A DNA stretch of 64,000 nt from Parabacteroides sp. (lineage in GTDB: Bacteria; Bacteroidota; Bacteroidia; Bacteroidales; Tannerellaceae). Both the position numbers and the translations under genes were made by a program. The stretch lies in assembly GCA_017937385.1 (NCBI GenBank), contig JAGBDR010000003.1:1-64000 (forward strand). The letters run 5' to 3'. Below are positions 34,320-42,791 of this stretch, in pieces (positions within the stretch are counted from its first letter, which is position 1; the number at the start of each line of letters is the position of its first letter). The notes under the pieces were generated by a model. The model had not been told where the DNA came from. It saw only the letters and a list, made by a program, of their open reading frames with translations, and ran no database searches.

Positions 34320-35318
34320 ATGGTAAATTACAAAGATTTAGGTTTGGTGAACACGAGAGAAATGTTCGCAAAGGCCATCAAAGGCGGATATGCAATTCCG
34401 GCTTTCAACTTTAACAACATGGAACAGATGCAGGCTATCATCAAGGCTGCTGTTGAAACAAAGTCTCCGGTAATCCTGCAGGTATCTAAAGGTGCTCGTC
34501 AATATGCAAATGCTACTCTGTTGCGCTATATGGCTCAGGGAGCTGTTGAATATGCTAAGGAATTGGGTTGCCCGAATCCTCAGATCGTTCTGCACCTGGA
34601 TCACGGTGATACGTTTGAAACTTGCAAAAGCTGTATCGACTCAGGTTTCTCTTCTGTCATGATCGACGGTTCTCATCTTCCTTACGAAGAAAACGTGGCG
34701 CTGACAAAGAAGGTTGTTGATTATGCTCATCAGTTCGATGTAACTGTAGAAGGTGAGTTGGGTGTATTGGCTGGCGTTGAAGACGAAGTTTCTTCTGACC
34801 ACCACACTTATACTGATCCGGAAGAGGTGATCGATTTCGCTCATCGTACAGGTTGCGACTCTTTGGCTATCTCGATCGGTACTTCTCACGGTGCATACAA
34901 GTTTACTCCGGAACAGTGCCATATCGATCCGGCTACAGGCCGTATGGTACCTCCTCCATTGGCATTCAACGTATTGGACGCTGTAATGGAAAAACTTCCG
35001 GGATTCCCGATCGTACTTCACGGATCTTCTTCTGTTCCTCAGGAAGAGGTTGAAACCATCAACAAGTTCGGTGGTGCTTTGAAGGCTGCCATCGGTATTC
35101 CTGAAGAAGAATTGCGCAAGGCTGCCAAGTCTGCTGTCTGCAAGATCAACATCGACTCAGACTCTCGTTTGGCTATGACAGCTGCCGTACGTAAGGTATT
35201 CGCTGAAAAACCGGCTGAATTCGACCCGCGTAAATATCTGGGCCCGGCTCGCGACAACATGGAAAAGCTGTACAAGCACAAGATTATCAATGTGCTCGGT
35301 TCTAACGATAAGCTTTAA
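34320..35318 (+). CDS. fba: Fructose-bisphosphate aldolase, class II
   Basis: Zinc-dependent glycolytic aldolase, 332 residues from the ATG at 34320 (MVNYKDLGLVN). The conserved HLDHGDTFETCK segment supplies a metal/active-site pair, followed by VMIDGSHLPYEENV, VEGELGVLAGVEDE, SHGAYKF and VLHGSSSVP. Codon bias matches gapA, consistent with high expression. The upstream frame from 34224 is promoter and leader DNA. A strong terminator follows. Confidence 0.97.
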   Translation: MVNYKDLGLVNTREMFAKAIKGGYAIPAFNFNNMEQMQAIIKAAVETKSPVILQVSKGARQYANATLLRYMAQGAVEYAKELGCPNPQIVLHLDHGDTFETCKSCIDSGFSSVMIDGSHLPYEENVALTKKVVDYAHQFDVTVEGELGVLAGVEDEVSSDHHTYTDPEEVIDFAHRTGCDSLAISIGTSHGAYKFTPEQCHIDPATGRMVPPPLAFNVLDAVMEKLPGFPIVLHGSSSVPQEEVETINKFGGALKAAIGIPEEELRKAAKSAVCKINIDSDSRLAMTAAVRKVFAEKPAEFDPRKYLGPARDNMEKLYKHKIINVLGSNDKL

Positions 35319-35345
35319 TATCGGATTACAGATTAAATAAATAGG

Positions 35346-35378
35346 AAGGGGTTGTGTCAAAATTGTCACAACCCCTTT
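35346..35378 (+). terminator. Rho-independent terminator of fba
   Basis: AAGGGGTTGTG (35346-35356) and CACAACCCCTT (35367-35377) form a perfect 11-bp stem with a 10-nt loop. Confidence 0.9.
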
Positions 35379-35579
35379 CGTGTTTTACACTAAAGATGAT
35401 TTGATTCGAATGTTGGTGGAGGAACCCTGAATTCGGGTGGACTTATTGTATATTGTTGTTTATTTAACAATAAAATACATTCTTTGAAAATGGCAGTAGG
35501 TTCTGCTTCTTCACCGGTGAAAAATGGGATTCTGCCGTGAGGTGCGCGGTTTTTTGTCCTAAAGACGGTTGTCATTGCG

Positions 35580-35620
35580 CTTGAAGTCGGACTTCATTAG
35601 CCTTTAAGTCCGACTTCAAG
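35580..35620. repeat. 15-bp perfect inverted repeat with GAAGTC modules
   Basis: CTTGAAGTCGGACTT and AAGTCCGACTTCAAG flank an 11-nt loop. Each arm is itself close to palindromic (AAGTC-GACTT), giving a nested, cruciform-like structure. A looser relative follows at 35646-35662. Confidence 0.8.
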
Positions 35621-35714
35621 AGTAACGAAGACGGTCGTCGCGGCGATGAAGTCCCTCTTCATGGCAGAAAGTCGGCAATTTGCTTTTGTAATATTCGGAG
35701 CGGAGGGGATTTTT

Positions 35715-35787
35715 ATTTGCTACAGGCGATTCTCCGGGAGTTCAGCTTTTTTATTCTGTCAGCCGTTCTGGCTTTTCTGTAGCAAAT
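35715..35787. repeat. 11-bp perfect inverted repeat, 51-bp spacer
   Basis: ATTTGCTACAG (35715-35725) and CTGTAGCAAAT (35777-35787) bound 51 bp. The arrangement could be the ends of a small element, an invertible segment or a long stem. No -7 promoter motif lies between the arms. Confidence 0.65.
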
Positions 35788-36060
35788 GTTTTTCGTTTTT
35801 CGATTTCTTCTTGGTTTGTTTTTACCAGTTGTCAACAGATTTGGACTAAAAGAATGAAAATGTCACACGTGAATCGTTCAAGATTTTCTTTGAAATAGAA
35901 AAATGCCCCGATAGGGGGATATTGTATATTTCTTGTTGTAGATAAGTTCCGATTAGGCCTCATTTTGGGGGCTGGTGGTTTTGATAATGTAGACCAAGGA
36001 ATACAGATATGCAAAATAATAGTATCTTCGCATCTGTTTTAATAGTAAAATCAGAGAAAA

Positions 36061-36681
36061 ATGAGAAAAGTGTGGGGATTAATGATGGCTGCTGGCATTT
36101 TCTTGTCCGTTTCGGACGCTGCCTATGGGCAATCCATTAAGGACATCTTGAATTCTTCTGCCGTAAAAGATGCCGTAACGACTGTGACTGGAGGAAAAAA
36201 ACTGACGGTAGAAAATCTGGCCGGGACGTGGACGTATGTGAATCCTGCCATCCAGCTGGAGGGCGATAATGTGCTGAAGAACGCGGCGGCAGGTGTAGCT
36301 TCCTCGGAGATGGAAAAGAAACTGAAGGAGTATTGTGCGAAAGTCGGGATTATCGAAGGGGTTTTCAACTACACTTTCAATACGGACAGCACGTTCACCA
36401 GTGTCTTGAAAGGCCGCACTTTGAAGGGCACTTATTCTTTTAATGCGGATGACAAGACGATGGAACTACACTATGGCCAGATCGGTAAATCAAGTTTGAC
36501 GACGATGACGGCTCATGTCGTAGTGACCCATGACCAGCTCTCTTTGCTTTTCAACGCCGATAAGTTGCTGGACTTCCTGACAAAACTCTCTGCCGTTTCC
36601 AAAAACACGACTTTGCAGACTCTTAATAAACTGGCAAGCCAGTATGACGGGATGATGATGGGCTTCGAGCTGAAAAAATAG
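36061..36681 (+). CDS. DUF4923 family exported protein (lipocalin-like)
   Basis: 206 residues with a signal peptide at about 1-23 (AAYG|QSIKDIL). The family is Bacteroidales-specific. The core NLAGTWTYVNPAIQLEGDNV and the repeated FNTDSTFTSVLKGRTLKGTYSF strands look like a small barrel or lipocalin-type fold. No function is known. The upstream region has only a degenerate -7 element (TATCTTCG near 36025). It converges with the helicase gene. Confidence 0.85.
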   Translation: MRKVWGLMMAAGIFLSVSDAAYGQSIKDILNSSAVKDAVTTVTGGKKLTVENLAGTWTYVNPAIQLEGDNVLKNAAAGVASSEMEKKLKEYCAKVGIIEGVFNYTFNTDSTFTSVLKGRTLKGTYSFNADDKTMELHYGQIGKSSLTTMTAHVVVTHDQLSLLFNADKLLDFLTKLSAVSKNTTLQTLNKLASQYDGMMMGFELKK

Positions 36682-36715
36682 TGAGGTGGGAGAGGCTGTG
36701 TCTCCAAATACACGA

Positions 36716-36738
36716 GTCCCCGCGTTAGGTGCGGGGAC
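36716..36738. terminator. GC-rich terminator hairpin between DUF4923 and helicase genes
   Basis: GTCCCCGC (36716-36723) and GCGGGGAC (36731-36738), 7-nt loop, followed on the plus strand by AAGGTTGTTTTT. The two genes converge here. Confidence 0.8.
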
Positions 36739-36748
36739 AAGGTTGTTT

Positions 36749-38878
36749 TTATTGTTGGTTTTTCCTGTATGCTTCTACGATTTCCAATAGCTTCGCACCG
36801 TAGTTTTCGACGACCTTTTTCCCGATACCGGGGATCTTGAGGAGGTCGCGTCCGCTGACGGGCAAAGTGTTGGCTACGCCGATCAGTGCCTTTTGTTGCA
36901 GGACGGTGTAGGCGGGAAGCCCTTTTTCGCTTGCTATTTCGTAGCGCCATTGTTTCAGGCTGGCATACAGTTCCGGATGTTTGATGTCGGCCGATATTTC
37001 CACTTTGGCCGGTTCCGACGATTTCTCGGAGCGTTTGCGGGTGGCCGGGGCAGACGGTTGCTCGATGCTTGCTTTGGCTTTGGCCGACAGGTAGCCGGGG
37101 ATCGTGAATCCCGCTTGGCAACCTTGCAGGGCTGCCAGCTTGATGCGGAGGTCTTCGTGCCATTTGTCCAATGCGTTCTTGACTGTTTTGCGTGTCTCCT
37201 TATTATCGATTTCCACATCCGACGCTTTTTGTAGCGGCGTGCAAAGGCGGTCGATCTGTTCTAAGAAGTAGGCCGTACCTTTGCGGACACGCTCCTGTAT
37301 CATTTCATCTTTCAGGTAGTCGGGGTTACCTGTTATCATCCGTTTCAGTTGTAGGATGAAGCGTTCGCCGACCTCTGTGACTGTCTCCCGGAACGCGTCG
37401 CGGGTGTTGGAATATTGCACGCTCAGTTCCGGATAGAGCTTTTGCAGGTTCCCGTATATGATGAAAGCGGCATATTGTAGGCGCTGCTGGAGATTGCTGA
37501 AGTCGAACAGTTCGCAGATCAGCTCCGTGAAGTAGTGTTGCTGTGCCGCCTGTATCTGCTCCTCGTGCGGCTGGCGGTTGTCGACTGAAGAGGTGAACTC
37601 CTGTATCCGGTGGTCGCTGATCATGGCGTTGCGGGTGATCTGGCTGCTCAGCACAAGTCCTTCCAAGGTCTTGCAACGGCTCAGTGCGACATACACCTGC
37701 CCGTGCGAGAATGCAGCTGAAGCGTCGATGATGGCATGTTCGAAAGTCAGTCCCTGGCTCTTGTGTATGGTGATCGCCCAGGCGGTTTTCAGCGGATATT
37801 GGCTGAAGGTACCGGAAAGGGTCTCGGTGATCTCCTGCGTTTCGGGATCGATCGTGTACTTCACGTTGTTCCATGTTTCCTTTTCGACGGTGATCTCGTT
37901 TCCTTCCCGGTCGGCCACGATTATCTTGTCGGGGTTGATAAATACGATCTTCCCGATCTTCCCGTTGTAATATTGCTTTTCGGAAGAGGAGTCGTTCTTG
38001 ACGAACATAACTTGCGCTCCTTGTTTCAAGACGAGCTGGTCGTCGGTCGGATAAGCATATTCCGGAAAATCGTGATTGATTTCGGCCGAGAAGGTGTAAG
38101 GCTGTCCGGGAAGTTCCGCCAGTTTCCGGTTGTTGATCTGCTGCGCCTGGTAGTTATGGGTCGTGAGTGTGATATAGCCTGATTGTTCGTCCGGCTTGAA
38201 ATCGGGAATGTACCGCTGGTTCAGCCGTTGTAGGGTTTCATCGTCGAAGCGGTTCTCCCGTATGTTGTTCAGCAACTGGATGAAATTCGTATCGTTTTGG
38301 CGGTAGACATGCGTCAGCTCGATGCAGAAATAGTTGCTTTCCGACAATGCTTTGCTGTCAAAGAAGAACGGCGACGGATAGTGCTCTTTCAACAGGTTCC
38401 ATTCTTCGTCTTTGGCGACAGGCGCCAATTGCTGCAAGTCTCCGATGAGCAACAGCTGGACACCGCCGAATGGTTTGCTGTGGTCTTTGTAGCGGCGCAG
38501 GACATCGCTGATGGCATCCAACAGGTCGGCCCGCACCATGCTGACTTCATCGATCACCAACAGGTCCATGCTGCGGATGATGTTGATTTTGTCCTTGCGG
38601 AACTGGTTCTTGAAATCCGTTTTGCCACCCTTGTATTCCGGCGAAGCGGGTATATACGGACCGAACGGCAATTGGAAAAAAGAGTGTATCGTGACGCCTC
38701 CGGCATTGATAGCCGCTACTCCGGTCGGAGCGACGACGATCATCCGCTTGGGCGAAACTTCTTTCAACTTTTTCAAGAAGGTCGTCTTTCCGGTTCCGGC
38801 TTTTCCTGTCAGAAAGAGGTTGGTTCCCGTGTTCTGCAATAAACTGAATGCGAGATCAAACTGTTGGTTTGTTTGCAT
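36749..38878 (-). CDS. Pif1/RecD-like helicase with C-terminal HRDC domain
   Basis: 709 residues from the ATG at 38878 (MQTNQQFDLAFSLLQ). Walker A GKAGTGKT is at 25-32, then VVAPTGVAAINAGG, Walker B LLVIDEVSMV, LLLIGDLQQLAPV, and the UvrD/RecD-type motif TIHKSQGLTFEHA with VYVALSRCKTLEGL. A C-terminal HRDC domain (about 630-705, LLKIPGIGKKVVENYGAK) should bind nucleic acid. Pif1-type helicases unwind structured DNA such as G-quadruplexes and stalled forks. It is divergent from truA. Confidence 0.9.
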   Translation of the reverse strand: MQTNQQFDLAFSLLQNTGTNLFLTGKAGTGKTTFLKKLKEVSPKRMIVVAPTGVAAINAGGVTIHSFFQLPFGPYIPASPEYKGGKTDFKNQFRKDKINIIRSMDLLVIDEVSMVRADLLDAISDVLRRYKDHSKPFGGVQLLLIGDLQQLAPVAKDEEWNLLKEHYPSPFFFDSKALSESNYFCIELTHVYRQNDTNFIQLLNNIRENRFDDETLQRLNQRYIPDFKPDEQSGYITLTTHNYQAQQINNRKLAELPGQPYTFSAEINHDFPEYAYPTDDQLVLKQGAQVMFVKNDSSSEKQYYNGKIGKIVFINPDKIIVADREGNEITVEKETWNNVKYTIDPETQEITETLSGTFSQYPLKTAWAITIHKSQGLTFEHAIIDASAAFSHGQVYVALSRCKTLEGLVLSSQITRNAMISDHRIQEFTSSVDNRQPHEEQIQAAQQHYFTELICELFDFSNLQQRLQYAAFIIYGNLQKLYPELSVQYSNTRDAFRETVTEVGERFILQLKRMITGNPDYLKDEMIQERVRKGTAYFLEQIDRLCTPLQKASDVEIDNKETRKTVKNALDKWHEDLRIKLAALQGCQAGFTIPGYLSAKAKASIEQPSAPATRKRSEKSSEPAKVEISADIKHPELYASLKQWRYEIASEKGLPAYTVLQQKALIGVANTLPVSGRDLLKIPGIGKKVVENYGAKLLEIVEAYRKNQQ

Positions 38879-38908
38879 GGTAATTTGTGATATTGTTAAA
38901 TAGTCATA

Positions 38909-38916
38909 CAAATGTA
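38909..38916 (-). promoter_or_regulatory. Promoter -7 element for the helicase gene
   Basis: Minus-strand TACATTTG, 30 nt before the ATG. Confidence 0.45.
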
Positions 38917-38998
38917 GGAAAACTCGTCCACATACGGATGGATTTTACAGGAATAATGCGAAGAAGGAAGAAGTGTTCCTGAAAATCTCGTTTTTATG

Positions 38999-39006
38999 TA
39001 TCTTTG
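38999..39006 (+). promoter_or_regulatory. Promoter -7 element for truA-eamA
   Basis: TATCTTTG, 36 nt before the truA GTG start. Confidence 0.5.
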
Positions 39007-39042
39007 CAGGCGAATTAGAAAATAGAAGTAAGGATTTCTGAC

Positions 39043-39789
39043 GTGAACAGATACTTTATATATTTAGGTTATAACGGCAAAAAGTTTTGTGGCTGGCAGG
39101 TGCAGCCGAATGGGATTACCGTACAGCAAGCGATTGAAGAGGCTTTGGCCACTTTGTTGCGCCAACCGGTCCCGATCGTGGGAGCGGGGCGGACGGATGC
39201 CGGCGTGCATGCCCGCCTGATGGTCGCCCATTTCGACTGGCAGGAACCGATCGCGGATCTCGCTTTCCTGACGGAGAAGTTGAACCGTTTGCTTCCCAAA
39301 GATATTGCCATCTACCGGATCGTGCCGGTGCGTCCCGATGCGCATGCCCGGTTTGACGCCACTTCCCGTACCTATAAATATTACATCACGACCCGGAAAG
39401 ATCCGTTCAACTACGAGCTGGTCTATAAGATTCCCGGGAAACTCGACTTCGAAGCGATGAACAGGGCTTGCCCGGTTTTGTTCGACTATATCGATTTTAC
39501 CAGTTTCAGCAAACTGCATACGGACGTGAAGACGAACAATTGCCGCATTTATAAGGCCGGCTGGGAACAGGAGGGCGACGTGTGGGTGTTCACCATACAA
39601 GCCGACCGTTTCCTGCGCAACATGGTGCGTGCCATTGTCGGGACACTGTTGGAAGTCGGGCGGGGCAAACTTTCCGTCGACGGTTTCCGCCAGGTGATCG
39701 AGGCCAAAGACCGTGGCCGTGCCGGAACTTCCGCACCCGGGCATGCCCTTTATCTGGTCGATGTCACGTATCCTGAAACGTTGTTTTAA
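39043..39789 (+). CDS. truA: tRNA pseudouridine(38-40) synthase
   Basis: Makes pseudouridine at tRNA positions 38-40. 248 residues, starting at [22 protein letters not shown] matches the family start exactly, so the GTG is real. Catalytic Asp52 is in [11 protein letters not shown]. Other signatures are [13 protein letters not shown] and [12 protein letters not shown]. It is followed after 12 bp by the EamA transporter gene, probably as one operon. Confidence 0.97.
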   Translation: MNRYFIYLGYNGKKFCGWQVQPNGITVQQAIEEALATLLRQPVPIVGAGRTDAGVHARLMVAHFDWQEPIADLAFLTEKLNRLLPKDIAIYRIVPVRPDAHARFDATSRTYKYYITTRKDPFNYELVYKIPGKLDFEAMNRACPVLFDYIDFTSFSKLHTDVKTNNCRIYKAGWEQEGDVWVFTIQADRFLRNMVRAIVGTLLEVGRGKLSVDGFRQVIEAKDRGRAGTSAPGHALYLVDVTYPETLF

Positions 39790-39801
39790 TTGTAAATTCT
39801 C

Positions 39802-40698
39802 ATGTGGCTCTTACTCGCTTTCATCTCCGCCTTCCTGTTGGGCTGTTATGAAGTAAACAAAAAGATTTCGCTGGATGGCAACGCTGTTATTCCGGTTTTG
39901 TTTTTCAATACATTGATAAGTAGTCTTATCTTTGTCCCGTTCATTTTGCTTTCGTCCTTTACGGATGTGCTCGACGGGACGATGTTGTACGTGCCGCGTG
40001 TCTCCTTTGGAACACATGTGGCGGTATTTATAAAAGCCGTGATCGTCCTGTCGTCGTGGATATTCGGCTACTTCGCCCTGAAGCATCTGCCGCTGACCAT
40101 TACCGGACCGATCAAGGCGACGCAACCGGTCGTGACGCTGGTGGGGGCGATGCTGGTCTTTGGTGAACGGCTGAATCTGTACCAATGGATCGGAGTGGTT
40201 CTTTCCATCGCCTCATTCTATCTTCTTGCTTCATCCGGGAAAAAGGAAGGCATCCGTTTCACGCATAATAAATGGATTTTCTTTACCGTCTTGTCCATCC
40301 TTACCGGAGCGGCAAGCGGCCTGTATGACAAGCATCTGATGGGAAGCCTGGACGTGATGACGGTGCAGGTCTGGTTCAATGTCTATCAATGTCTGATGAT
40401 GTTGCCGATCCTCCTGTTGCTCTGGTATCCGCGCCGGAAAAGCACGACGCCTTTTGTCTGGCATTGGAACATCGTCTTTATCTCCGTCTTCCTCTGCGTG
40501 GCGGATTGGATTTATTTTTATGCCCTGACTTTCCCCGGTTCGATGATCTCCATTGTCTCGATGGTGCGCCGCAGCAATGTGCTGGTCACCTTCATCGCCG
40601 GTGCCTTGTTCTTCCATGAAAAGAACCTGAAAAGCAAGGCAATCGACTTGCTTTTGGTCTTATTGGGGATGATATTCTTGTATTTGGGCACACGTTAG
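39802..40698 (+). CDS. EamA/DMT family transporter
   Basis: 298 residues with about ten transmembrane helices in the two-repeat EamA layout. The opening MWLLLAFISAFLLGCYEVN and FVTFIAGALFFHEKNLKSK near the end of the second repeat are typical. Transport is predicted to be of small metabolites or drugs, but the substrate cannot be read from sequence. It lies 12 bp after truA. Confidence 0.9.
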   Translation: MWLLLAFISAFLLGCYEVNKKISLDGNAVIPVLFFNTLISSLIFVPFILLSSFTDVLDGTMLYVPRVSFGTHVAVFIKAVIVLSSWIFGYFALKHLPLTITGPIKATQPVVTLVGAMLVFGERLNLYQWIGVVLSIASFYLLASSGKKEGIRFTHNKWIFFTVLSILTGAASGLYDKHLMGSLDVMTVQVWFNVYQCLMMLPILLLLWYPRRKSTTPFVWHWNIVFISVFLCVADWIYFYALTFPGSMISIVSMVRRSNVLVTFIAGALFFHEKNLKSKAIDLLLVLLGMIFLYLGTR

Positions 40699-40728
40699 AG
40701 GAAAACGAGAAACATTGGAGAATATATA

Positions 40729-40759
40729 TTGGCATTCCAGTTTATTATTTATAACTTTG
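40729..40759 (+). promoter_or_regulatory. Promoter of the DUF4160-DUF2442 pair
   Basis: TTG (40729-40731), 20-bp spacer, TAACTTTG (40752-40759). It is a good match in an AT-rich stretch. Confidence 0.65.
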
Positions 40760-40788
40760 CGAATGATAATCAATAATATATTATCTCT

Positions 40789-41091
40789 ATGCCAAAAATA
40801 TTTGAATATTTTGGATTCATATTCTTTTTCTATTCGAATGAACACGAACCGATACATGTTCATGTTATTAATAACGGTCGTGAATCTGTATTCGAAATAC
40901 TCATGGATAATGGAGTATTGAAAAGTATCCGTATGCGAACTGCTGGTAATATGCCGCCTTTGGATAATAAGGATGCCAGCATAGCGGAGGCATTCGTAAA
41001 GAAATACTATAAGAATATCGTAGAAAAATGGATAAACTTTTTCATTTATAAGAAAAGAATACGTTCAACTAAAATAACGAAAAAACTATGA
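40789..41091 (+). CDS. DUF4160 domain-containing protein
   Basis: 100 residues: MPKIFEYFGFIFFFYSNEH then EPIHVHVINNGRESVFEI, the HxH-containing core of the family. It is usually paired with a DUF2442 gene and found in prophage or accessory DNA; a toxin-antitoxin-like role has been suggested by such pairing but is not established. The local base composition is clearly lower in GC than the flanking genes. It overlaps the next gene by 4 bp. Confidence 0.85.
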   Translation: MPKIFEYFGFIFFFYSNEHEPIHVHVINNGRESVFEILMDNGVLKSIRMRTAGNMPPLDNKDASIAEAFVKKYYKNIVEKWINFFIYKKRIRSTKITKKL

Positions 41092-41336
41092 GCCTTTGTA
41101 TTGTTTCAGCTAAGTATGTGGCTCCGTTGAGTATAGAGCTGCATTTCTCCGATGGTGTGGTACGCATTATTGATGTTGGCTCTTTTATTCGCAAGCATCC
41201 GCATCAACAGTACAATTCTTATTTGAATGAGAAGAAATTCAAACAGTTCAAATTGGAAATGGGCAATGTCGTATGGGGAAAGAATTGGGATTTGGTTTTT
41301 CCGATAGATTTATTGTATAAAGGTAGTTGTGAATGA
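41088..41336 (+). CDS. DUF2442 domain-containing protein
   Basis: 82 residues. The core SAKYVAPLSIELHFSDGVVR and KKFKQFKLEMGNVVWGKNWDL are characteristic. These small proteins occur next to DUF4160 genes. The two form a coupled pair (ATGA overlap), suggesting they act together. The nearest gene downstream has its own promoter. Confidence 0.85.
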   Translation: MSLCIVSAKYVAPLSIELHFSDGVVRIIDVGSFIRKHPHQQYNSYLNEKKFKQFKLEMGNVVWGKNWDLVFPIDLLYKGSCE

Positions 41337-41389
41337 CAGAATGTTCCAATGATAAGAAAGGAACTTGAGTGGTTTTGTGATTTTATTCC

Positions 41390-41397
41390 TATCTTTG
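41390..41397 (+). promoter_or_regulatory. Promoter -7 element for the DUF3256 gene
   Basis: TATCTTTG, 23 nt before the ATG. Confidence 0.5.
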
Positions 41398-41420
41398 TCT
41401 TTGTAAATGAAAAGAAAGAT

Positions 41421-42053
41421 ATGAAACGTTTGTTCTTGACTATATTGCTTGGAGCCTTTGTGTGGGGAATGAAGGCGCAGAATATGGAGGCGGTTTTTGT
41501 TGCCATGCCCGACCAATATGTCCCTCAACTGGAAAATGCCTGGCGCAAAGACCTGATAGATTTGTATCGGACGGGAAAAGAAGCGAAGCTGAAAAACACC
41601 ATGAACGGTTTTTCTACGTTGAAGAAATTGACGGACGATTATCTGTTGTTGCAGGTGACGGATCGCAGCACGGTGGAAATGAAGCTCCTGCCGCTGGTCA
41701 ACGAAACCTACGTGGTTTGTCTGGTTACGACCGTATATGCTCCCGTCCCCGACAGCCGGATCGAGTTTTTCACGACAGACTGGAAACCGCTGGAAACCGC
41801 CGATCTGTACACGCCGGTTCCGGCAGAATGGTTTGTCAAGGACGATGCCGACCGGAACCGGGCTTCCTTTATCGAAGCGACTTCCCGTCTGGACATGGAC
41901 TTGCGGAAATATTCGCTTAATCCCGACGACCGGACCTTGACAGTCGAATATACAACTCCCCAATACCTGACGAAAGCCGAACGCAAACAGGTGGAACTTT
42001 TCCTGAAAAACACCCCTAAGGTTTATCAATGGGAAAAGTCGCGTTTTGAGTGA
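41421..42053 (+). CDS. DUF3256 family exported protein
   Basis: 210 residues from the ATG at 41421 (MKRLFLTILLGAFVWGMKAQ), which gives a clean signal peptide. The frame upstream to 41349 is promoter DNA. The family is Bacteroidales-specific; it has conserved FVAMPDQYVPQLE near the N-terminus and DMDLRKYSLNPDD near the C-terminus. Its function is unknown. A 17-bp inverted repeat with T run lies just beyond its stop. Confidence 0.85.
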   Translation: MKRLFLTILLGAFVWGMKAQNMEAVFVAMPDQYVPQLENAWRKDLIDLYRTGKEAKLKNTMNGFSTLKKLTDDYLLLQVTDRSTVEMKLLPLVNETYVVCLVTTVYAPVPDSRIEFFTTDWKPLETADLYTPVPAEWFVKDDADRNRASFIEATSRLDMDLRKYSLNPDDRTLTVEYTTPQYLTKAERKQVELFLKNTPKVYQWEKSRFE

Positions 42054-42102
42054 GCTTTTCCGAAACGTCGTTCATGGGGGTGAACGGCTTCTTTGCATTA
42101 AG

Positions 42103-42196
42103 AAAAAGTTCCATAGGCAGAGAATAAAAATTTCATGGGCATGGAATAGAAATTCCATGGGCATGAAATAAAAGTTTTATGCCTATGGAACTTTTT
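42103..42196. repeat. Intergenic repeat family D, copy 2, bounded by a 17-bp inverted repeat
   Basis: AAAAAGTTCCATAGGCA (42103-42119) and TGCCTATGGAACTTTTT (42180-42196) are exact reverse complements. Between them are three further CATGGGCATG-type half-units at 42134-42165. The outer stem with its T tract should terminate transcription from the DUF3256 gene. Confidence 0.8.
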
Positions 42197-42276
42197 TGTT
42201 CTTTCGAGAGAAAAAGTGAATTTTTTTCGGTTCCCCCATGTTATGTTTTCGTTCCTTTGTCGTCATAATAGTAGAA

Positions 42277-42771
42277 ATGGAACTCGAAACGTTTAAAATA
42301 ACCGTGCTGCCTCTCCGGGAAAAGTTGATTCATATTTCCTGGAAGATGGTGGAGGATTGGTCTGATGCGGAGGATATCGTGCAGGAGACCTTTCTGAAAC
42401 TGTGGCAGATCCGCGAAAAACTGGATGAGTATGACAGTGTCGAGGCGTTGGCTGTACGGGTGGCAAAGAATTTGGCGTTGGACAAGCTGAAACAGCATCG
42501 GCCGGAAGGAATGGATGTCGCTTCGCTTTCAATCGATTCGGGGGCGAGGAATCCGGCGGAAGAGCTGGAACAGCACGATGCGGTTGCCCGTATCCGTTGG
42601 CTGATAAGCAAGTTGCCTTCGCTTCAGCAGACCATTATCCGGATGAAGGATATCGATGGGTATGAGCTGGCGGAGATCGCGGAAATAACAGGCACGCAGG
42701 TTGAAGCGGTTCGGGTGAATCTTTCGAGAGCCCGGAAAAAGATACGGGAGTGGATGATGAGGGATTTATGA
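42277..42771 (+). CDS. ECF-type RNA polymerase sigma factor
   Basis: 164 residues from the ATG at 42277 (MELETFKITVLPLREK). Sigma region 2 has DAEDIVQETFLKLW, and region 4 has LPSLQQTIIRMKDIDGYELAEIAEITGT followed by VRVNLSRARKKIREWM. It is an ECF sigma-70 of Bacteroidetes type. It is the first gene of a four-gene run: sigma, anti-sigma-like protein, DUF6108-type protein and beta-barrel. Family B repeat DNA overlaps its stop codon. Confidence 0.93.
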   Translation: MELETFKITVLPLREKLIHISWKMVEDWSDAEDIVQETFLKLWQIREKLDEYDSVEALAVRVAKNLALDKLKQHRPEGMDVASLSIDSGARNPAEELEQHDAVARIRWLISKLPSLQQTIIRMKDIDGYELAEIAEITGTQVEAVRVNLSRARKKIREWMMRDL

Positions 42772-42791
42772 TTTTTGATTTATGATTTATG
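42763..42791. repeat. Intergenic repeat family B, copy 2
   Basis: Three ATTTATGATTT-type units span the sigma-factor stop and the start of the next gene, so the repeat supplies both termination and initiation sequences. Confidence 0.7.

Larger units (their letters stand above)
35379..36060. other. Gene-free region with several nested inverted repeats
   Basis: About 680 bp without a recognisable gene; a 61-codon minus-strand frame at 35390-35575 and a 67-codon plus-strand frame at 35646-35849 match nothing I know. The middle holds a 15-bp perfect inverted repeat (35580-35594 with 35606-35620), ATGAAG/CTTCAT (35646-35662), and an 11-bp perfect pair ATTTGCTACAG (35715-35725) and CTGTAGCAAAT (35777-35787). 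It may be a decayed mobile element or an RNA gene. Confidence 0.55.

Noticed and set aside
35390-35575. 61-codon minus-strand frame (ending PPPTFESNHL)
   Set aside because: No promoter at proper distance and no family known; kept only as part of the unexplained region.
35646-35849. 67-codon plus-strand frame in the gene-free region
   Set aside because: Phenylalanine- and serine-rich from T-rich DNA, overlapping the inverted repeats; no supporting features.
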